The notes under the pieces were generated by a model that worked only from the letters and a program-made list of their open reading frames with translations, ran no database searches and had not been told where the DNA came from. From Streptomyces monashensis (GTDB lineage: Bacteria > Actinomycetota > Actinomycetes > Streptomycetales > Streptomycetaceae), in assembly GCF_001866665.1 (NCBI RefSeq), contig NZ_MLYO01000004.1, positions 1 to 64,000 on the forward strand: a stretch of DNA of 64,000 nucleotides, given 5' to 3'. Of this stretch, positions 53,990-63,513 are shown piece after piece. The translations under genes and the position numbers were made by a program. Every line of letters starts with the position of its first letter. Positions within the stretch are counted from its first letter, which is position 1.

Positions 53990-55114
53990 GGCCTGCTCAG
54001 AATCGTGATCATGTAGTGGGCCGGAGGCTGCGCAGCCAGATGACCGCGCCGCGCAGCTGAAGCCCCGCCATGTAGCTATCCGGCCTCTTGTCGAAGCGCG
54101 TGGCCAGCCCCCTCCAGTCCTTGATCTTGTTGATGCACCGCTCCACGGTGTTGCGTTCCCTGTACGACTCGGCGTCGTGGGCGACCGGGCGTCCGCCCCT
54201 GGTGCCCTTCTTCTTCCGGTTGGCCGCCTGGTCCGCCTTCTCCGGGATCACCGCCTTGATCTTCCGACTGCGCAGGTGGGCGCGGTTGGCTCGGGAGGAG
54301 TAAGCCTTGTCGCCGGCCACCGCGTCGGGCCGGGTGCGCGGACGTCCGACCGGCCCGCGCACCCGCACCCCGGCCAGCACGGCGGAAAACTGCGGGCTGT
54401 CGGCGGCCTGCCCGGGGGTAAGCACAAACGACAGCGGACGGCAGCGTCGGTCGGCCGACAGGTGAACCTTGGTGGTCAGGCCGCCGCGGGAGCGGCCCAG
54501 GGACGCCGCCTTCAACCGCGCCCGGCGCCGGCGCCGCTGCCGGCGGCTCTCCACACGCTCTGGATCGGGCTCGGCCTCCTGGGCCGGGGGGATCTCCTCG
54601 GCTTCGGCTGCGGCCTGCCGCTTGCGTTGCTTTCGTGCCTTTCGCGTGCCCCCTTTTCGGCCTCGGCGGCCTTCTCCAGGGCGGCAAGAACCTCCTCGTC
54701 CACGACCATGCCGACTGCGTCGTGGTGGGCGCGGGCGGTGGTGGAGTCCACGCTGACCAGGGACAGGTCCACCTGCCCGCGGCGGGCCGCCTCGGCGATC
54801 ACGGCCTCCATCACGGCTGCGAAGACCCCGGCATCGCGCCACTGGGCAAACCGGTCGTAGACCGTGGACCAGGAGCCGAACGCCTCCGGCACGTCCCGCC
54901 ACGGGCTGCCTGTACGGAACCGCCAGATGACCCCCTCCAACTGGTCCCGTAGGTGCTCCGGATAGGGACCGTACTGCCCGATCGGCAGGTGGGGTCTGAT
55001 CAACTCCCAGTCATCGTCGCTCAGTTCACGTCGCAGCACACGAGAAGATCTACCAGTTCGATCATGGTTGCCCGAAGTGATCACCGGAACCGAGATCACG
55101 ACTCTGAACAGACC
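53990..55114 (-). mobile_element. IS5-family insertion sequence (transposase part of the element)
   Basis: About 1125 bp from an internal left end at 53990 to the right end at 55114. Ends match in about 19 of 21 bases. No CTAG is present at 53990, so this copy was not inserted on its own at that point. Confidence 0.6.
54009..55039 (-). CDS. IS5-family DDE transposase, two frames joined by a programmed frameshift
   Basis: The first frame (from GTG 55039, VLRRELSDDDWELIRPHLPI, with WRFRTGSPWRDVPEAFG and the first catalytic Asp in VSVDSTTARAHH) runs past 54650. The second frame continues as LGRSRGGLTTKVHLSADRRC, second Asp in DAVAGDKAYSSRANR, Glu in YRERNTVERCINKIKDW, ending at 54009. The frames overlap at AAAAGGGGG (54649-54657 on the minus strand), a typical slippery run. 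DDE residues are intact, so it may be active. Confidence 0.75.
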
Positions 55115-55729
55115 CTAGCCCGCCAAGTGGCCGCCCTGGACCACCTCAGCGACGGCCGGGTCACCTTCGCCGCGGGCCTGGGCGGTCCGATCGACGACGA
55201 ATACCGCAGCTTTGGCGACACCGCCGAGCCACACCTTCTCGCCGAGCGGCTGGACGAGGGACTGGAGCTCTTGCGGCGCTTCTGGTCCGGTGAGCCGGTG
55301 AACCACCACGGCCGGCACTACGAAGTCCGGGACGTGACGCTGCTGCCCGCCACCGTGCAGCGGCCCGGTCCGCCGGTGTGGATCGGCGGGTTCTGGCCGC
55401 GTCGCCTGCCCATGCGGCGGGCAGCGCGGTGGGACGGCGCGGTGCCGCTCTTCGAGACGGCCCGGCACGGGCATGTGCCCGATGTGGCGGAGGTACGGGA
55501 CCTCGTCGGCTATGTACGCAAGCACCGCACGGCCGAGGCCGAGCGTCCCTTCGAAATCGTGCTCGGCGGTGCCACGCCCCCGGACGCAGCGAGGGCCAAG
55601 GACGTGATCGGTCCGCTGCAGGACGCCGGCGCCACCTGGTGGGACGAGCGACAGGTCCAGACCGGCCCCGACCTGGACCGCCTTACTCCGGTGCTGCGCC
55701 GCATCGAGGCGGGGCCGCCGGTGGTCTGA
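55115..55729 (+). pseudogene. Luciferase-like (LLM) flavin monooxygenase, 5'-truncated by the element
   Basis: LARQVAALDHLSDGRVTFAA follows the CTAG repeat directly, and 204 residues of an LLM-class oxidoreductase remain (RLDEGLELLRRFWSGEPVNH, GPPVWIGGFWPRRLP, ending AGPPVV). The N-terminal half with the first barrel strands is missing. The short upstream piece at 52578 does not look like a full LLM N-terminus, so earlier damage is also possible. Confidence 0.7.
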
Positions 55730-55846
55730 TCAACCATTCGAGGTTGTGCCGGACGCGTCCAGCACCCCCCCTGGGGATTCGTGACCGCGAGGGCGGGGAA
55801 TTACATGACGTTGATCATGCAGATCGTGGGGAAATGCGTGACCGCC

Positions 55847-56582
55847 GACACCCCCGCGCCCGCGGGGGTAGCTCGTCTTGGGCACACGCGGAGCGCGACC
55901 GTGCGGGGTCGTCCCCGCACCCGCGGGGGTAGCTCTGCTGACAGGGAATCAGGGAGGTTAGGATGCAAGTCGTCCCCGCACCCGCGGGGGTAGCTCATAT
56001 CCGGGGACGAGAACGCCTTCCACCCACTCGTCGTCCCCGCACCCGCGGGGGTAGCTCCTGGATCGTGCAGGCAGGTCACCCGATGGCGATGTCGTCCCCG
56101 CACCCGCGGGGGTAGCTCCTGGATCGTGCAGGCAGGTCACCCGATGGCGATGTCGTTCCCGCACCCGCGGGGGTAGCTCGACTCAGCTTCTTGTGTGGGA
56201 GCACGTCTGTCTGTCGTCCCCGCACCGCGGGGGTAGCTCCTTAAGCGGCGCGCCTCGATGGTGATCGCAAGCGTCGTCCCCGCACCTGCGGGGATAGCTC
56301 CGCGACCTCCGGATCCCAGTAGGCGCAGACGTTGTCGTCCCCGCACCCGGGGTAGCTCGTGGGCGGCCACGTCGGCATACCCCTTCCCCTCGTCGTCCCC
56401 GCACCCGCGGGGTAGCTCCGGCATGTCGACGAACCAGGCCACCGCGAACGGGTCGTCCCCGCGCCCGCGGGGGTAGCTCGAGGCGGCAACCTCGCGGAGA
56501 GCAGATGGGCTCGTCGTCCGCGCACCCGCGGGGATAGCTCGTTCATCAAGCACGTTCCGTCCCCGCGCGTGCGGGGAACAGG
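55847..56582 (+). CRISPR. CRISPR array 2, orphan, 12 repeats plus a terminal repeat of another type
   Basis: Repeats of 28 nt begin GTCGTCCCCGCACCCG and end CGGGGGTAGCTC, period 61. Starts are at 55847 (degenerate), 55908, 55969, 56030, 56091, 56152, 56213, 56273, 56334, 56392, 56452 and 56513. The spacers at 56058 and 56119 are identical. Repeats from 56213 on are often shortened in the loop. The last spacer is cut at about 18 nt and followed by a different repeat, CCCCGCGCGTGCGGGGAACA (56561-56580). No cas genes are near; the repeat differs from array 1 but has the same stem type. Confidence 0.93.
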
Positions 56583-56707
56583 GGTTCCGGCGCCTCTGCC
56601 CTGACGAGGAGATGGGGCCATCGCCCCACGCGCGAGGAGCGCAGTCTTGGGTAGCGCCGAGGCCCGCGCGTGGGCACAGGCCCCGTATGGGCAGATCGTC
56701 CCGACCT

Positions 56708-57091
56708 TCAGAGGTCACGCATTGACCGGAGGCGGGCGGCGATCTCGTAGGAGTTCATCTGCATCGTGCGAATGTCGGTGATCAGGTCGCGCCAGGCTTC
56801 GAACTTCGTGTTGATCTGCTCCCCGTGCATCCGCAGGTACGCCACCGCCAGGCCGTAGCCGTACAGTTCGTTCCTGGTCGGGAGAGGGCGCAGCAGGACG
56901 CACTCCTCCAACATCACCGCGGCCCGCCAGAAGGCGTCAGGGTGGTGCTGGTCGTGGCGGGGCGGGTCCACCTTGTGGCGGGCCGCCACGCCGACGAGGA
57001 CAGAGAAGTCGTTGACTTCGACGTCGTCGGGAAGGATCTCTTCCTGGCGTTCCAGGAACCACCGGTAGTCGACGTAGTACTCGGCGGGCAC
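56708..57091 (-). CDS. Doc/Fic-like toxin, second pair
   Basis: A protein of 127 residues from GTG 57091 (MPAEYYVDYRWFLERQEEIL). The helix VMLEECVLLRPLPTRNELYG followed by YGLAVAYLRMHGEQI and the C-terminal YEIAARLRSM resemble the other Doc-like protein. The region LRPLPTRNELYGYG replaces the catalytic HxFx(D/E)xNKR motif, keeping only the Asn. The match is weaker than for 16715-17086. Confidence 0.55.
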   Translation of the reverse strand: MPAEYYVDYRWFLERQEEILPDDVEVNDFSVLVGVAARHKVDPPRHDQHHPDAFWRAAVMLEECVLLRPLPTRNELYGYGLAVAYLRMHGEQINTKFEAWRDLITDIRTMQMNSYEIAARLRSMRDL

Positions 57092-57094
57092 CGG

Positions 57095-57331
57095 TCAGGC
57101 CGCCCGCGGGGTGCGCCGGACGGGTGGGCCACCGAACTCGGCATCGAAGGCGGACACTGTCGCCGGGTCACCGGTCACCTGCCGGAAGACCTCAGCACCC
57201 TCGGCGAGAGCACGCTCGTGCTTCTTCTCCTCGGCCAACGTCGCCAGGTAGTCCTCCAGGGGCATCCCCGCGTCGTCGGCCAGAGCCTGGAACGTGTCCC
57301 TGGTGCTGTCGTCGATCTCGATACCGGCCAT
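57095..57331 (-). CDS. Antitoxin of the second Doc-like pair
   Basis: A protein of 78 residues (MAGIEIDDSTRDTFQALADD). Two helices (STRDTFQALADDAG, PLEDYLATLAEEKKHERAL) suggest a ribbon-helix-helix or AbrB-like small antitoxin. A tail (GDPATVSAFDAEFGGPP) probably binds the toxin. It ends three bases before the toxin start. Confidence 0.6.
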   Translation of the reverse strand: MAGIEIDDSTRDTFQALADDAGMPLEDYLATLAEEKKHERALAEGAEVFRQVTGDPATVSAFDAEFGGPPVRRTPRAA

Positions 57332-57699
57332 GCTCTGAGTATGCCGCGCAGCGCCCAGTCCCGACCAGCGACTGACAAAAGTTGCTCTGAACTGCGCTTT
57401 TACTCTTCACTCTGGTCGTCCTGTGCGTGCGGGGAGCAGTGATCGGTCGTGCCCGGGTCACGGGGAAGGTGGGACCATCCCGGCTCGTGCGGGGGGTGGT
57501 GAGCCCCGGATTTACTCAACCCGACTGGGGAGCTGTGGTGGCCCACACGCACGTGGGTCACCACGATGGGGGCTCGCGATTGCGATTTTCGCCAGGATCG
57601 CTCTCGATCTCTATTCAGTTCAAAGAAGGACGAAGTGCCACAAGTGGGGCTCTCGAAGATCGTGTTGCGAACTCTTGGCGGTTGTGGGTCGAGCCGCTA
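57332..57699. other. Gap with decayed CRISPR-like repeats
   Basis: No convincing gene. GTCCTGTGCGTGCGGGGAGC (from about 57417) resembles the terminal repeat of array 2, and a further GCTCGTGCGGGG (57484) follows 60 bases later. These look like relics of a CRISPR array on the far side of the toxin-antitoxin pair. Confidence 0.35.
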
Positions 57700-58194
57700 T
57701 CAGTCGCGGTCCTGATAACGGTAGTTGTAGTAGTCCTTGCCGCCCACCAGGACGGAGGTGACGAACCTCGGCAGGCCGTCGGCGTTCCGCTCGACTTCCT
57801 GTGAGGTCTGACGGGTGAAGCCCAGTGACACCCCGGGGATCACCGGGTACTCGGGCTGTGACCTGTCGATGGTCCAGCCGCGCTCGGCGGCACGCCGGAA
57901 GAGGTCCTCGGCAGGGGTGGTGAACACCTCGTCTCCCTCAAGCAGGACGCGCGTGGTGGACGTGCGGCCCTCGCCGGGCCACCACAGCTCGATCGCGGTG
58001 ACCTGGGTGCCGCCCTCGGCCAGGGCCTGTACGCCGACGTGGTCGAGGGTCCAGGATGCCTTCGCTGAGTTCCGGCTCGGGCGCCTCAGTACCCGGGGCT
58101 CGCCCCAGTCGGGCACTGCGGCGAGTGCCTCGTCGAGCGTCATGCCCAGCTGGATCGGCGCGACTCCGCGCGGCGGGTCGAGTACCAGATCCAT
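57700..58194 (-). CDS. Probable immunity protein for the RHS toxin
   Basis: A protein of 164 residues from MDLVLDPPRGVAPIQLGMTL (an ATG 15 bases upstream is also possible). An alpha/beta protein with VGVQALAEGGTQVTAIELWW and a Tyr-rich end (GGKDYYNYRYQDRD). It follows the toxin tip of the RHS gene by about 30 bases on the same strand, the usual place for an immunity gene. The family is not identified; the role is inferred from position. Confidence 0.6.
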   Translation of the reverse strand: MDLVLDPPRGVAPIQLGMTLDEALAAVPDWGEPRVLRRPSRNSAKASWTLDHVGVQALAEGGTQVTAIELWWPGEGRTSTTRVLLEGDEVFTTPAEDLFRRAAERGWTIDRSQPEYPVIPGVSLGFTRQTSQEVERNADGLPRFVTSVLVGGKDYYNYRYQDRD

Positions 58195-58224
58195 CGCTTC
58201 ATCCCTCATTCGTTCACGACGTCG

Positions 58225-61200
58225 TCATTTCAGGGTGTCGTAGTTTATCGTCCAGCCCTTCTTCGTCAGCATGGCCTGGAACTTCTTGTTGTTCTTCAGG
58301 CTGTCGACCATGTCCTTGATGTGGGTGTCGTACTTGTCACCGTGCAGGTCACGGATCTCGTCGATGTCCATCTTCATGGCCTGGTCCCACCGGCCGGCGT
58401 CGATCAGCTTGCGCTGTTTGGCGCGCCATTCCTCGCTCTCCTTGCTGGAGCCCGTGCTCGTCAGTTCGCGGTGGTCTGCGGCGTCCATGCGGATCGCGGG
58501 TCCCATGCCGGCGCCGCCGCTCTTGCTTGTCCGGAACCCGGGCATGTCCAGGTGGGCGTAGGACGCCTTGGCGGGGATGTGGTTGATTTCCTGGTCGACG
58601 GGGTTGATGCGTTTTTTGTCGTCGTCCAGGAGGTTCGCGGGTTTCAACCCGCTGTACCAGCCGCCGTTTTCCGTGCATCCCTTGGCGATCAGGCCTTCGG
58701 GGTCCATCCGGGTGTGCGGGTTGGTGACGTAGGCGACTGGGTTGGGCGCCGGCCCCAGGCCGAGTGGGTCGGGGCTTGCGTAGCGGGCGGTGTCGGGGTC
58801 GTAGTGGCGCTGGTAGTTGTAGTAGAGGCCGGTCTCGGCGTCGTCGTACTGGCCGGGCAGGCGCAGCGGGGTGTATACCGCGGCGTCCCGGTTCCAGCTC
58901 GTGGCGCCCCAGACGGTCGACCGGCCGCGCCAGGCGATCGCCCCGTGGTCGTCGACGAGTTCGCTGGGTGCGCCCACCAGGTCGGTGACGATCGCGAAGA
59001 AGCGTGCGTCGACCTCGTTCTGTGGCTCGTGTCCGGGGCTGGTGCGGCGTTCAAGCTGGGTCAGGGGGCGGTGGCCGTCGTAGTCCCAGGTGGTGGTGAT
59101 GTGGTGGGCTGTGTCCGTCTGCTCGGCGAGCCGGGTGCCGTCCCAGGTGAAGTGGACGGACTGTACGGCGGTGCGCCCGTCGTCGGCCATGCGGTGTTTG
59201 GCCGTGCGGCGCCCCAGCGGGTCGTAGGAGTACGTCCACCGGGTGCCGTCGGGGGTGATGCAGGCGACGAGGCGGTCTTCCTCGTCCCAGGTGTAGTGCC
59301 AGGTGTCCGGCTTCTTCGACAGCCGTGTCTTTTGCCGCAGGGTGGTGCGTCCGGCGGCATCGTATTCGTAGCGGATCCGTCCGGCGGTCAGGACGCGGGT
59401 GCCTTCGTAGGTTCGGGCTCCGCGGCCTTCCGTGCGCGCGGCCTGGTCGGGCCACTGGGCGTTGGCTTCGTTGCCGGCGTTGTCGTATGAGTACGACTCC
59501 GTCCAGTTCTCGGCTGTGACGTGCAGGGGGCGGCCGACGGGGTCGAGGTCGAAGATGCGGCTTGTGCCGCTCTGCTCGTCAAAGATCCGTTCCAGGCAGC
59601 CGTCGGCCCGGTAGTCGTACGCCCGGGCGCGCAGAGTCGTGCCGCCGGCTGTCAGTCGCTGTGAGGTCAGCCGGCCGTTGTCGTTCCATTGCGAGGTGAG
59701 GGTGACCGGTGCCTCGGCGGGGCCGAAGCTGCGGGTCAGTTCCTTGCCCCAGGCGTCGTGGGTGAAGGTGAGGGCGTGGCCATGGCTGAGCAGAGCGGTG
59801 CGGTTGCCGACCGCGTCGTAGGTGGAGCGCGTCACGGCGCCGGTGGGCGTGGTGCGTGTGATGCGCCGTCCGGCGGCGTCGTAGGCGAAGCGGGTGGTGC
59901 GCCCGTCGACGGTCTCGGCGACGACCCGGCCGAGTATGTCGCGCTCCAGCGTCAGGGTGGAGGTGGGTGAGATCAGCGAGCTGACCCGGCCGGCGGCGTC
60001 GTAGGTGTAGCGGGTGCGCCGGCCGGCCGCGTCCTTCGCGATGAGGCGGCCCATCACGTCGTACTCGCTGGTGATCCGGGTACCGAGCGGCGTCGTGCGT
60101 GCGATGGGTCGGCCCATCGGGTCGCACTCGTATGTGACGGTCCGTCCGTCGAAGTCGGATTCGCCGGTCATGTTGCCGGCCGCGTCGTAGGTGTAATTCC
60201 AGCTCATCCCTTGCGGGTTGAGGACTTTCGTCAGGCGTAGTTCGGTGTCGTAGGCGAACGAGTATCGGGCGCCGTCCGCGCCGGTGCGGGCGGCCAGCAG
60301 GTCGAAGTGCGTGTACTCGAAGCGGGTTACGGCGCCGCTGGGGCCGGTGTGGGATGTGCAGTTGCCCTCGGCGTCCCAGGTCCAGCGTTCCTCGGACCCG
60401 TCGGGGGCCACGCGGCGGGCGAGCCAGCCCTGGGGCAGCCACTCCAGGAGGGTGGTGGCGCCGCCGGGGGCGGTGGCGCGCAGGGGCCGGCCGAAGGCGT
60501 CGCGTTCCACCGACGCGGTGTGGCCGTCGGCGTCGGTGCGGGTGAGTACGAGGCCTGCCGCATCGTGCGTGAGGTGTTCGGTCGCGCCGGCCGGATCGGT
60601 CCAGGTGAGCAGTGCGCCGCGTGCGTCGTAGGAGAAGTGGGTCTCGGTGCCGTCCGGTGCCGTGAGCCGGATGCGGTTGCCGCGCTCGTCGAAACTCTGG
60701 CGCCAGGTCGTGCCGTCGGCCTCCGTGACCTCTTTCGGGAGGTTGAGGTCGTTGTAGCGGGTCGTCGACTCGGTGCCGTCGGGGAACTGGATCCGTGTCA
60801 GATTGCCCCGCTCGTCCCAGGTGAAGCGGGCGGTGTTACCGAGCTGGTCGGTGCGCTCCAGCAGGTTGTCGTGGCGGTCCCACACGAAGTGGACGGTGTG
60901 GCCGAGCGGGTCGGTCTCGCAGACGGTCTGCCCGAGCGCGTTGAGTCGGGTGACGGTGAGCGCGCCGGTCGAGTCGGTGAACCGGGTGACGCGCTCGGCG
61001 GTGTCGTACGCGAAGCGTGAGGACAGTGCCCCGTCCGGACCGATCGTCTCCACGACCCGGCCTGCCGCGTCGTATATGTACGTGTAGGTGTGATCGTTGC
61101 GGTCGGTCCACGACGTTATTCGGTGCTCGTCGTCGTAGGCGAAACGCAAGGGAACCGTGTCGGAGAAGGACGTGACCTCACTCAGGTTGCCGCCGTCGTA

Positions 61201-62916
61201 ACCGAAGGAGGCGACCTTGACCGGGCCGTTCGGCGTGCGCAGTTCCAAGGATGTGACGCGGCCGCTCGCCCGGTCACAGGTTGTCCGCACGTCGTAGCTG
61301 CCGTGGTGGACGACGGCGCTGGGCAGGCCCTCGTCGTCGCGGACGATCTGTACCGTATTGCCGTTGCGGTCCTCGATCTCGCTGAGCCAGTACAGACTGC
61401 TGGAGGTGTAGGGGCTGCCGACGAAGCGGCGTATGTGGCCCGAGTACGGGTCGAGGGTGGCGTAGGTGACCTCACCCAGCGCGTTGCGATCGGCATAGGT
61501 GAGCGGAACGCGCTCGCCCTCGACCGGCTCGACCGGATCGTCCAAGGAGGCCGGCACCCGGGGGTAGACGAGAATCGAGCCGTCCTCGCGGGCCCAGATC
61601 GCACCGGCGCCCGTCAGTTCCAGGCGCTCGTCGAGCGTCGAGGCCCAGCTCGGCCCGAAGCAGTGTCCGTAGCGGTAACCGGATATGTGAGTGCGCCGCA
61701 GCAGCAAAGGCAGCAAGCCCGGCAGACCCAGGTCGCTCTGGGACAGCACCATCTCGCCACTCGCGACATCGACGGGGTCGGTCTTGCAACGGCGCCGGGT
61801 CAGGGCGACGGCCTTTCCCCGCGCATTGGCCAGGGCATCCTTGAGGGATCCGGGCAGACGCTTGACCAGGCCGTCCAGGCGGGTGCCCCCACCGTCACGG
61901 CCTCCGCCCTTCCTCCCCCCGTTGATGGCGTTGACCCGGTTGCGGACATCGAGGTCTATGCCCTTGTGCAGACGGGACGTGGCCTTCACCCGCTCCGGAA
62001 TGGTCTCGGTGAGGTGCGTGGAGATCTTCTTCAGGGCCTTCTCCGAGCCCTTGATCGCACCGTGCAGTACGTCGTCGAAGACCCGTGTGAAGGGGTCGCG
62101 GCCCTTGCTGCGGCCGAACGCCCCCCTGACCCGCCCCAGAGGCGAGGACGCGGCGGCGTGCATCTCGCTGCCGTGCAGGGATACCCTGCCCGCGCCGTGC
62201 TCGAACTCAACGTGGTCGATCGTGGTAGTCCCGCCCGCGTCACTGCCCGAGACACCCGCACCGCCGGCCGAGGCGAGCTGCATCCCACCGTGCCCGCCCT
62301 TGCCGCCATGCCCGGCGCCACTGCCTACAGCGGGCGGCAGGGAGAAGGCACCCTTGGTCAGATCGAGGACCATGTCCTCAACCATCGCCTCCAGTTTGGC
62401 GTTGACCGGCTCGGTGACCTTCGCGATCACCTCATCGACGATCCGGCCCACCGCCTCGTCAAGGATCCGCTTGACCACCTGCCGCATCGCCGTGATCTCG
62501 GCCGCGCCAAGCACCGCCGACAGACCGCCGGTCACCCACGCGAGCCCGATGGACAGACCCGCGGAACCGGCCATGAGTGCCAGCTCGGCCTCCGCCTTCG
62601 TCTTCATCCAGAAGATGATCTCGGCGAGCACGTCGCACGCGTCCGCGAACAAGCGAGCCAGTTCGGGAAGTTTCTCCAGGTGACTGGCCTTGACCTGGTT
62701 CCAGTGCTTCTCCATCGCATCGACAGCCCAGCCCTGGGACGAGGACAGGATCCGGGACACAGCCTTGTGCGCATCCGCGCCATGCCCCTCGAACTTGTCC
62801 GCGAACTCCCTCATGGCGTCGGCCATTTCGCGGTAATCGTCCTCATCCACGTTCGGGAACCTGATCCCGATGAAGTCCAGGACCTCATCGAGCCAGCCCG
62901 GAATCGTGTAACCCAT
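58225..62916 (-). CDS. RHS/YD-repeat polymorphic toxin with predicted nuclease tip
   Basis: A protein of 1563 residues; ATG 62916 follows GGGGAGAGG. The N-terminal 190 residues are a helical WXG100/LXG-like module (MREFADKFEGHGADAHKAVS, LALMAGSAGLSIGLAWVTGG), suggesting export by a type VII-like route. A linker leads to KTDPVDVASGEMVLSQSDLG and a long series of YD repeats (GRVVETIGPDGALSSRFAYD type). The RHS core ends near YASPDPLGLGPAPNPVAYVT. The variable tip of about 154 residues contains INHIPAKASYAHL and GPAIRMDAADHRELTSTG, a conserved His/Asp pattern of predicted HNH-like nuclease toxins. Confidence 0.85.
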   Translation of the reverse strand: MGYTIPGWLDEVLDFIGIRFPNVDEDDYREMADAMREFADKFEGHGADAHKAVSRILSSSQGWAVDAMEKHWNQVKASHLEKLPELARLFADACDVLAEIIFWMKTKAEAELALMAGSAGLSIGLAWVTGGLSAVLGAAEITAMRQVVKRILDEAVGRIVDEVIAKVTEPVNAKLEAMVEDMVLDLTKGAFSLPPAVGSGAGHGGKGGHGGMQLASAGGAGVSGSDAGGTTTIDHVEFEHGAGRVSLHGSEMHAAASSPLGRVRGAFGRSKGRDPFTRVFDDVLHGAIKGSEKALKKISTHLTETIPERVKATSRLHKGIDLDVRNRVNAINGGRKGGGRDGGGTRLDGLVKRLPGSLKDALANARGKAVALTRRRCKTDPVDVASGEMVLSQSDLGLPGLLPLLLRRTHISGYRYGHCFGPSWASTLDERLELTGAGAIWAREDGSILVYPRVPASLDDPVEPVEGERVPLTYADRNALGEVTYATLDPYSGHIRRFVGSPYTSSSLYWLSEIEDRNGNTVQIVRDDEGLPSAVVHHGSYDVRTTCDRASGRVTSLELRTPNGPVKVASFGYDGGNLSEVTSFSDTVPLRFAYDDEHRITSWTDRNDHTYTYIYDAAGRVVETIGPDGALSSRFAYDTAERVTRFTDSTGALTVTRLNALGQTVCETDPLGHTVHFVWDRHDNLLERTDQLGNTARFTWDERGNLTRIQFPDGTESTTRYNDLNLPKEVTEADGTTWRQSFDERGNRIRLTAPDGTETHFSYDARGALLTWTDPAGATEHLTHDAAGLVLTRTDADGHTASVERDAFGRPLRATAPGGATTLLEWLPQGWLARRVAPDGSEERWTWDAEGNCTSHTGPSGAVTRFEYTHFDLLAARTGADGARYSFAYDTELRLTKVLNPQGMSWNYTYDAAGNMTGESDFDGRTVTYECDPMGRPIARTTPLGTRITSEYDVMGRLIAKDAAGRRTRYTYDAAGRVSSLISPTSTLTLERDILGRVVAETVDGRTTRFAYDAAGRRITRTTPTGAVTRSTYDAVGNRTALLSHGHALTFTHDAWGKELTRSFGPAEAPVTLTSQWNDNGRLTSQRLTAGGTTLRARAYDYRADGCLERIFDEQSGTSRIFDLDPVGRPLHVTAENWTESYSYDNAGNEANAQWPDQAARTEGRGARTYEGTRVLTAGRIRYEYDAAGRTTLRQKTRLSKKPDTWHYTWDEEDRLVACITPDGTRWTYSYDPLGRRTAKHRMADDGRTAVQSVHFTWDGTRLAEQTDTAHHITTTWDYDGHRPLTQLERRTSPGHEPQNEVDARFFAIVTDLVGAPSELVDDHGAIAWRGRSTVWGATSWNRDAAVYTPLRLPGQYDDAETGLYYNYQRHYDPDTARYASPDPLGLGPAPNPVAYVTNPHTRMDPEGLIAKGCTENGGWYSGLKPANLLDDDKKRINPVDQEINHIPAKASYAHLDMPGFRTSKSGGAGMGPAIRMDAADHRELTSTGSSKESEEWRAKQRKLIDAGRWDQAMKMDIDEIRDLHGDKYDTHIKDMVDSLKNNKKFQAMLTKKGWTINYDTLK

Positions 62917-63513
62917 CCCCGTACCTCTCCCCGTGTTCACGCCGAGCCCACGGGCACACAGCCCCCGTGTTCGCGATCAAGAACCCTAGTAGATGGCAAA
63001 GACGTCAGGACACCGCAAAGCAAGCCAGCCCTCGGCACGACGGCCAGGTCCCGGGCCCACACCACGCATGTCGACCGACGGGCGCCTGTACCCGAAGGTG
63101 CGTTCCCGCGCTACATCACGAACTGTGCGCTCGGCGAACAGGACGGGCGGCGCACGGATTGACGGTGTGACCGAAGGAGGCACACACCCCGGACGTCGTG
63201 GTGCACTCGGCTGAGGTCACCGGCTGTGGTGGCATTCGGCCTCGGCGTTGACGAGTCCGGGAGCAGCTCGCGCTCGCCACTCAGCGCCTCGCCGGACAGG
63301 CTACCGGGGACTACTCCACGCTCACGGACTGCAACGCCGAGATCCGTGCACGGCTCGCCGCACATGCGGAGGAGGTAGTGAGCTGCGCGGGCCGGCAGTC
63401 CGTCGGCACCGGCGGCGGTATGGGTCATCTGCAGCGCGGCCGTTCGGTCAGGGTGCTGGCTCCGGCCGGCTCACCGTGTTCCGGAGGCGGCGGGAAGTGT
63501 GGGGTTGGCAGGT
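62917..63513. other. Gap with a possible gene relic
   Basis: No complete gene. A plus-strand stretch near 63258-63380 reads REQLALATQRLAGQATGDYS and on to ARLAAHAEEV, which looks like coding sequence but has no clear start and soon loses protein-like composition. Probably a decayed gene. Confidence 0.3.

Larger units (their letters stand above)
52729..55114 (-). mobile_element. 2.4-kb IS5-family element with a methyltransferase passenger, CTAG target repeats
   Basis: The left end reads GGCCTGTTCAGAGTCGTGAT and the right end, complemented, GGTCTGTTCAGAGTCGTGAT: one mismatch in 21. CTAG flanks both sides (52725-52728 and 55115-55118), the 4-bp YTAR-type duplication known for IS5-group elements. 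Inside are a transposase module (from 53990) and an rRNA methyltransferase gene. A second left-type end at 53990 (GGCCTGCTCAGAATCGTGAT) shares about 44 bp with the outer left end, so the passenger lies between two direct copies of the IS left end. Confidence 0.7.

Noticed and set aside
58321..63162. Long plus-strand frames opposite the RHS gene (389, 237 and 690 codons)
   Set aside because: They are antisense images of YD repeats and the N-terminal module, with valine/glycine-rich composition.
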